NCBI GenBank assembly: GCA_947486475.1
Contig: CANKTR010000023.1
Coordinates: 1 to 10,651, forward strand
Length of the DNA stretch: 10,651 nucleotides
Reading direction: 5' to 3'
DNA from: Microbacteriaceae bacterium
GTDB taxonomy: Bacteria > Actinomycetota > Actinomycetes > Actinomycetales > Microbacteriaceae
Part shown: piece by piece, positions 7,476 to 10,651 of the stretch
How positions within the stretch are numbered: position 1 is the stretch's first letter
How the letters are laid out: each line of letters opens with the position of its first letter
Made by a program: the position numbers and the translations under genes
The notes under the pieces: model-generated
Told to the model about the DNA's origin: nothing
What the model saw: the letters and a program-made list of their open reading frames with translations, nothing else
The model's database searches: none

Positions 7476-7669
7476 ATCGTTCCGAACTGTTCGCCGCACT
7501 CGCGGCAACGGTAGGCGGGGTCGTCGCCCTGCAGGACGCAGCCGCCCAGGGATATCGAGCCCTCCGTTTCAGCGTCCCGCATTTCGTTGCTCGGAAATCC
7601 ATAGACGATTTCGAGCGGGTTGGGGGTCTCGCACTTCGGGCACGAGACGTTTTCAGGGTTGTCAAACAC
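7472..7669 (-). CDS. Small zinc-ribbon protein
   Basis: A 65-residue cytoplasmic protein with two CxxC knuckles (C10/C13 in CPKC and C55/C58 in CREC), expected to bind one zinc ion, and between them IVYGFPSNEM and ISLGGCVL, the hallmark of a widespread family of small uncharacterised zinc-ribbon proteins (IVYG.P plus LGGC). Function is unknown. I place the start at GTG 7669 because GGAAGGA lies ten bases upstream (complement of 7680-7686) and the conserved part begins soon after; a longer frame back to GTG 7729 would add 20 residues that look non-coding. The stop overlaps the SNF2 gene stop in a shared CTAG. It lies 66 bases downstream of the Pr6Pr gene on the same strand and could share its transcript or use its own promoter. 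Confidence 0.8.
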   Translation of the reverse strand: MFDNPENVSCPKCETPNPLEIVYGFPSNEMRDAETEGSISLGGCVLQGDDPAYRCRECGEQFGTI

Positions 7670-7732
7670 GGTGGTTGGGTCCTTCCGGCCAAGGTGAACG
7701 CTCACGAGGCTAAAAGTGACCACCGACACGAA

Positions 7733-7738
7733 ACCCTA
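7733..7738 (-). promoter_or_regulatory. Possible -10 element for the zinc-ribbon gene
   Basis: On the minus strand TAGGGT (7738 down to 7733) is identical to the -10 hexamer of the NUDIX promoter. Its first three bases are the stop codon of the Pr6Pr gene. It would start transcription near 7726 and give a leader of about 57 bases. A second candidate, TAGCCT, lies at 7712-7707. Neither has a good -35, so this is tentative. Confidence 0.25.
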
Positions 7739-8461
7739 GATGCCGGTGCGATCCAACCCGAACCCGACGAACACGCGCGAGTGGATGCGCCCGACCGCCA
7801 CCGCGATGGCCGAGTTCCCGATGACGAACGCGGCGATTGCGGCGATGTACGTCGCAACACCCGCGACACCCATGTCCGTGACGTTGAGGAAGAAATAGGG
7901 GAACCAGCCGTCGCCGACGAGCCCGCGGACCAACGAACCGACAACCCACAGCAGCGGGTACACGGCCGCGATCCACAGCACTCCCCACCGCAACCGGGTG
8001 CGACCGGGCATGAGCAGCCACTCGATAGCAATGAACAGCGGCGCCCAGATGTGTTGCATGTCGCCGGGGAACGAGAAGGTCGCAACATACCCGTCGGCCG
8101 AGGGAAAGCCTGACAGCAACAGGTTGTAGATCACGCCGGTCACGATGGCGTAGGACACGACGCTCGCCCTCACGATCGAATACCAGTGCGGGTCGTTCTT
8201 GCGCATGACCGCAAAGATTCCGCCCATCAGCAAAACCACGATGTTGATGATCGAGGTCTGAATCGTGAAGTAGTGGAAATAGTGGGTCGGGTTGAAAATC
8301 CCCTGAATCAGACGGTCCGAGACGTTGATGGTCAGAGCGATCGCGATGGCGAACGCCATCAGCAGGTTGACGACCCCCAGCCCCTTGCGCAACAACAGTG
8401 CGACGACGTGGGGCGTCTCGGTGGGCGCGGCTTTCGACGCGGGCACGGCGAAGTGTGACAT
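7736..8461 (-). CDS. Pr6Pr-type six-helix membrane protein (FAR-17a/AIG1-like)
   Basis: A 241-residue integral membrane protein with six predicted helices at about 28-47, 69-86, 99-118, 138-152, 158-177 and 196-223. The pattern agrees with the bacterial Pr6Pr family, related to eukaryotic FAR-17a/AIG1 proteins: HYFTIQTSIINIVVLLMG, VTGVIYNLLLSG, MQHIWAPLFIAIEWLLMPGR and GDGWFPYFFLNV. Eukaryotic relatives (AIG1, ADTRP) hydrolyse fatty-acid esters of hydroxy fatty acids with membrane-embedded Thr and His; H137 here is a candidate for the His and one of the Thr residues in helix 2 for the Thr, but activity of bacterial members is not established and this is inference. The ATG at 8461 is supported by AGAGGA seven bases upstream (complement of 8469-8474). 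The gene is divergent from the NUDIX gene, with 76 bases between start codons. Confidence 0.8.
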   Translation of the reverse strand: MSHFAVPASKAAPTETPHVVALLLRKGLGVVNLLMAFAIAIALTINVSDRLIQGIFNPTHYFHYFTIQTSIINIVVLLMGGIFAVMRKNDPHWYSIVRASVVSYAIVTGVIYNLLLSGFPSADGYVATFSFPGDMQHIWAPLFIAIEWLLMPGRTRLRWGVLWIAAVYPLLWVVGSLVRGLVGDGWFPYFFLNVTDMGVAGVATYIAAIAAFVIGNSAIAVAVGRIHSRVFVGFGLDRTGI

Positions 8462-8500
8462 TGTGTGGTCCTCTAGTCGTCCGAAGATCGGCGTAGCTGT

Positions 8501-8538
8501 TTGACACTACCGCGTCCGACGCCCGTAGGGTTAGACCG
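8501..8538 (+). promoter_or_regulatory. Promoter of the NUDIX gene, probably leaderless
   Basis: TTGACA (8501-8506), a perfect -35, is followed after 19 bases by TAGGGT (8526-8531), a TAnnnT -10. Six bases later comes the GTG at 8538, exactly where transcription should start, and no Shine-Dalgarno sequence precedes it. The long 19-base spacer is somewhat outside the optimum. This is the best-formed promoter in the window. Confidence 0.6.
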
Positions 8539-9011
8539 TGTACGACGTCTGTGTGGTCTATTTGCTAAGGGATCGTCGCGTCGACAACCAGGTTGTCACC
8601 GAAGTTCTCTTGGGCGAGAAACTGACGGGACTCGGCGTCGGCAAACTTGTCGGCGCGGGCGGCAAACTCGAGCCGGGGGAGAGCGGCCGGGCCGCCGCGG
8701 TCCGCGAGGTCGCGGAAGAACTGGGTGTCGAGGTCGTGGCGCGTGATCTTGTCGCCATCAGCGACATCACCTACCCGTTCGTCGACAAACCCGAGTGGAG
8801 CCAGCGATCGTTCGGCTTTGTCACGCGCACCTGGACGGGCACGCCGATTGGTAGTGACGAACTCGCCCCGCACTGGTTTCCGATCGACGCCATTCCGTTC
8901 GACCGCATGTGGGCGGACGCGCGCCTCTGGTTACCCCGCGCGCTGGACGGGGAATTCGTCGACGCGACCTATACTTTTCGGGCGGACGGGTCGATGGTCG
9001 ACTCGGATTGA
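8538..9011 (+). CDS. NUDIX hydrolase, MTH1/MutT-like (probable oxidised-nucleotide pyrophosphatase)
   Basis: A 157-residue NUDIX protein. The NUDIX box is complete: G42-x5-E48-x7-R56-E57-V-x-E60-E61-L-G63, with the metal-binding glutamates present. Outside the box it follows the human MTH1 plan: VLLGEKLTGLGVGKLVGAGGK before the box and GTPIGSDELAPHWFPIDAIPFDRMWADARLWLP near the C-terminus resemble the corresponding MTH1 segments. Of the MTH1 base-contact residues, W117 and D119 appear conserved (W125, D127), while D120 is Ala (A128) and N33 falls on Val (V38). MTH1/MutT enzymes hydrolyse 8-oxo-dGTP, and MTH1 also 2-hydroxy-dATP; substrate here may be shifted. Start at GTG 8538 follows from the promoter geometry and from the immediate beta-strand YDVCVVYLL. 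The 3' end overlaps the convergent lipoprotein gene by 43 bases. With MutY at 1369-2259 it would cover two arms of 8-oxoguanine defence. Confidence 0.88.
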   Translation: MYDVCVVYLLRDRRVDNQVVTEVLLGEKLTGLGVGKLVGAGGKLEPGESGRAAAVREVAEELGVEVVARDLVAISDITYPFVDKPEWSQRSFGFVTRTWTGTPIGSDELAPHWFPIDAIPFDRMWADARLWLPRALDGEFVDATYTFRADGSMVDSD

Positions 9012-10204
9012 GTCGTGCGACGCTTGGGGCGCAACGCGACCGCGGCGAGCACGACAAGCCCACCGAGTACCGCCCAGATGACCACGTTGGGGTCACCGCC
9101 GGTCGCTGCGAGGTCCTCGAGGTCGATGGGCTCGTCGAGACCGCTGAGTGTCAAGCCGAGTTCCGAGGAATAGTAGAGCACCGACGACGCGATCTTGAAA
9201 TGCTCGGGGGTCTCGCCGGAGTCTGAGGCTTGCATCATCATGAGGTAATACCCGTCGTCCGGCTCGGTATCCCCGGTGAACTCGAATGTCATCGGGTCGC
9301 TCAACGATCCTGAGTCAGTGATTTCGAACGTTGCTGACGACTCACCAGACCCCAAAAGTGCTTCAAGGGTGAGCAACCAGATGTCGCCCAACTCCGCGTC
9401 GGTCAGCGAAAACGGTTGATCGTCGGTCACCGGCCCGTAGGGATCGCTGTCGCCAAGGAACGCGACCGACGCACTCACTTGGACATCCCCGACGACCTCG
9501 GGCAGCGCGTCGATGATTTCCGTCGGCAGGACCATCCGACCTCTCACACCCCGGTTAATCGCGCTCTGTCGAATCACCGTTGGCGCATCAACGTACATGA
9601 AATTCGGGAAGAGCGGTTGGGCAATTTGAACCTCGAAGCCGTCAATCGCGCCGTCAATATCGAGGGTCGGATTCTCCCACAAAATTGACGGAACGTCGGC
9701 CTCGCACCAAACGGCAATCGTCACGGGCAACAACTGGTCAAACATGGCCAAATCGGGGTCAGATTCGGCGGCGTTGTATTGAAAACTATCGATAAGTGAA
9801 TTCACCGAACCATCAAACGCGACGCTCATGGTTGACGGACCCGTCGAGGTCGTAGTCCACGGATCAGGTTGAATGTCGAGAGCATTGATCGCGTAGTCAT
9901 AGGGGCTAGTTTCGTCATCCAGCGGGTAATTGAAAACGAATGACTCGGCGTCAATCAATCCCCAAAAACTGGAGTCGCTGTAGACACCCTGGTAGGCCAG
10001 AAGAGACACGTCCGTTGGTCCGTTGTACTCAATCGACACCTGGTCACCAGCGTCGTTCTGCTCGACGCTGAGCGTGACCGGGACCGAATCGCAGGTGCCG
10101 ACGCCATCGGTGCTCGCCACCTGCAGGTTGACCGACACACACCCCGACAGGGCAACCGTTGTGGCGATCAATGCCGAAACGGCGAGGCTTTTGCGTGCAT
10201 TCAT
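8969..10204 (-). CDS. Lipoprotein-type surface protein with an additional LAxTG sorting signal
   Basis: A 411-residue exported protein of unknown function. The N-terminus is a lipoprotein signal peptide: basic MNARKS, hydrophobic core and lipobox L19-S20-G21-C22, so C22 would be lipidated. The C-terminus is a sortase-type signal: LAATG at 365-369, a transmembrane helix (about 374-391), then the basic RPKRR. A 16-residue tail follows the basic cluster, unusually long for a sorting signal. In between is a soluble, acidic, beta-rich region with many Asp, Ser and Thr, and cysteines in GTCDSV and VWCEADV that could pair. I recognise no domain. Start choice: ATG 10204 has AAAGGA eight bases upstream; the frame stays open to 10237, but those 11 residues would precede the signal peptide without support. 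Local GC is lower than in flanking genes. Its end overlaps the NUDIX gene (8969-9011). Confidence 0.82.
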   Translation of the reverse strand: MNARKSLAVSALIATTVALSGCVSVNLQVASTDGVGTCDSVPVTLSVEQNDAGDQVSIEYNGPTDVSLLAYQGVYSDSSFWGLIDAESFVFNYPLDDETSPYDYAINALDIQPDPWTTTSTGPSTMSVAFDGSVNSLIDSFQYNAAESDPDLAMFDQLLPVTIAVWCEADVPSILWENPTLDIDGAIDGFEVQIAQPLFPNFMYVDAPTVIRQSAINRGVRGRMVLPTEIIDALPEVVGDVQVSASVAFLGDSDPYGPVTDDQPFSLTDAELGDIWLLTLEALLGSGESSATFEITDSGSLSDPMTFEFTGDTEPDDGYYLMMMQASDSGETPEHFKIASSVLYYSSELGLTLSGLDEPIDLEDLAATGGDPNVVIWAVLGGLVVLAAVALRPKRRTTQSESTIDPSARKV

Positions 10205-10236
10205 CGAGTGGTTCCTTTCGCGGGGTGGGTAGCCCA

Positions 10237-10242
10237 ATTCTA
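10237..10242 (-). promoter_or_regulatory. Putative -10 element of the lipoprotein/LAxTG gene
   Basis: On the minus strand TAGAAT (10242 down to 10237) is close to the -10 consensus. It would start transcription near 10230 and leave a leader of about 26 bases that carries the AAAGGA site before ATG 10204. The -35 region is poor (GGTGAG at a 17-base spacing). It lies in the 64-base gap behind the HNH nuclease gene, so the lipoprotein can be transcribed separately. Confidence 0.45.
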
Positions 10243-10268
10243 GCGGTCAGCGACGCAAACTCACCGCC

Positions 10269-10651
10269 TTAGTAGACGTACAAGTCGCCCGACTTCAGCC
10301 TCGCCGGATAGTCCGTATCGTACACCTTCTGCCGCGGGCACGTCGTCAGCACCGCCTGCATTGCAATCTTTTCGTCCGGCGTCACCCACAACCGGTAGGC
10401 CTTTTTGACCGAGATCTGGCGGGCCACATACGCGCACTGATAGCCGCGCCTCGGCGGCAACCACCACGACGCGTCCGAGTCGCTCTTGCGGGCATTCGTC
10501 TGTCCGTCCACTGCCTGCAGATTCAGCGGGTCGTTCGCAAGGGCGACGCGCATCGAATACGACAACTTGTGGGCTCCGGTCATCCACGCGTTGTGCAGCG
10601 CCACGACGTGGTCGACCTGGACCGCGAGCGACGTGGTCTGGCCCCGCGTGA
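10269..10651 (-). CDS. HNH nuclease of the DUF1524 (GmrSD C-terminal-like) family, 3' part
   Basis: The minus-strand frame is open to the window edge and gives 127 residues up to TAA at 10271-10269; the N-terminus is outside. The HNH beta-beta-alpha-metal core is seen: VQVDHVVALHNAWMTGA with the Asp-His pair that coordinates metal and activates water, then ANDPLNLQAVDGQTNARKSD with the conserved Asn residues, followed by ASWWLPPRRGYQCAYVARQI, VKKAYRLWVT and a final Cys in LTTCP. This is typical of actinobacterial stand-alone DUF1524 proteins, many of which begin with a signal peptide and may be secreted or surface nucleases; whether this one does cannot be seen. A GTG at 10604 lies in the middle of the conserved core (VALHN) and is not the start. 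The alternative, the nuclease domain of a GmrSD-type restriction enzyme, is less likely given the pattern and context. Confidence 0.88.
   Translation of the reverse strand, partial: TRGQTTSLAVQVDHVVALHNAWMTGAHKLSYSMRVALANDPLNLQAVDGQTNARKSDSDASWWLPPRRGYQCAYVARQISVKKAYRLWVTPDEKIAMQAVLTTCPRQKVYDTDYPARLKSGDLYVY

Noticed and set aside
7710..8507. Minus-strand frame of 265 codons overlapping the Pr6Pr gene
   Set aside because: The alternative frame gives an Arg/His-rich product without membrane helices; the 7736-8461 frame has six helices and a good ribosome binding site.
5364..10651. A defence system built from the SNF2 protein and the HNH nuclease
   Set aside because: They are about 2.8 kb apart, on opposite strands, with unrelated genes between, and no methylase, DUF262 protein or other known partner is present.

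Overview
The window reads as chromosomal DNA of a high-GC Gram-positive bacterium (Actinomycetota), most likely Microbacteriaceae or a close relative. I judge this from high GC with strong C/G preference at codon third positions, GTG starts, promoter spacings that fit leaderless transcripts, cell-surface proteins ending in LAxTG sorting signals, and the kinds of proteins present. The taxonomic call is inference; no rRNA gene is present. Ten protein genes fill nearly the whole window. No tRNA, rRNA, insertion sequence, CRISPR array or phage gene was seen. The longest stretch without a confident gene is about 205 bases (5158-5363).

Layout. (1) Positions 1-2259, plus strand: the 3' end of infB, then rbfA (joined by a TAATG overlap), then mutY, whose start lies inside or just after the rbfA end. 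This is the tail of a translation/ribosome-maturation operon with a DNA-repair glycosylase attached. (2) Positions 2297-4048, plus strand: a DUF2207 membrane protein with what looks like its own leaderless promoter. (3) Positions 4045-5157, minus strand: a secreted protein with an LAxTG wall-sorting signal. (4) A divergent control region with several inverted and direct repeats (5158-5363). (5) Positions 5364-7475, plus strand: a SNF2-family ATPase/helicase of 703 residues. (6) Minus-strand pair: a small zinc-ribbon protein (7472-7669) downstream of a Pr6Pr/FAR-17a-like six-helix membrane protein (7736-8461). (7) Positions 8538-9011, plus strand: an MTH1-like NUDIX hydrolase behind a TTGACA promoter, leaderless. 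(8) Positions 8969-10204, minus strand: a second surface protein, unusual in carrying both a lipobox and an LAxTG signal. (9) Positions 10269-10651, minus strand: the 3' part of an HNH (DUF1524) nuclease that runs off the window.

How they fit together. IF-2 and RbfA act in translation initiation and 30S maturation. MutY and the MTH1-like NUDIX enzyme would form two arms of the oxidised-guanine defence (repair of A:8-oxoG pairs and nucleotide-pool cleaning), although they are not adjacent. The two LAxTG proteins would be substrates of a class E sortase encoded elsewhere. I find no convincing multi-gene novel system. The best leads are the doubly anchored lipoprotein/LAxTG protein, the NUDIX enzyme with MTH1-like C-terminal features but changed base-recognition positions, the repeat-rich divergent control region at 5221-5324, and three convergent gene pairs that all overlap at their 3' ends, two of them through a shared CTAG stop.
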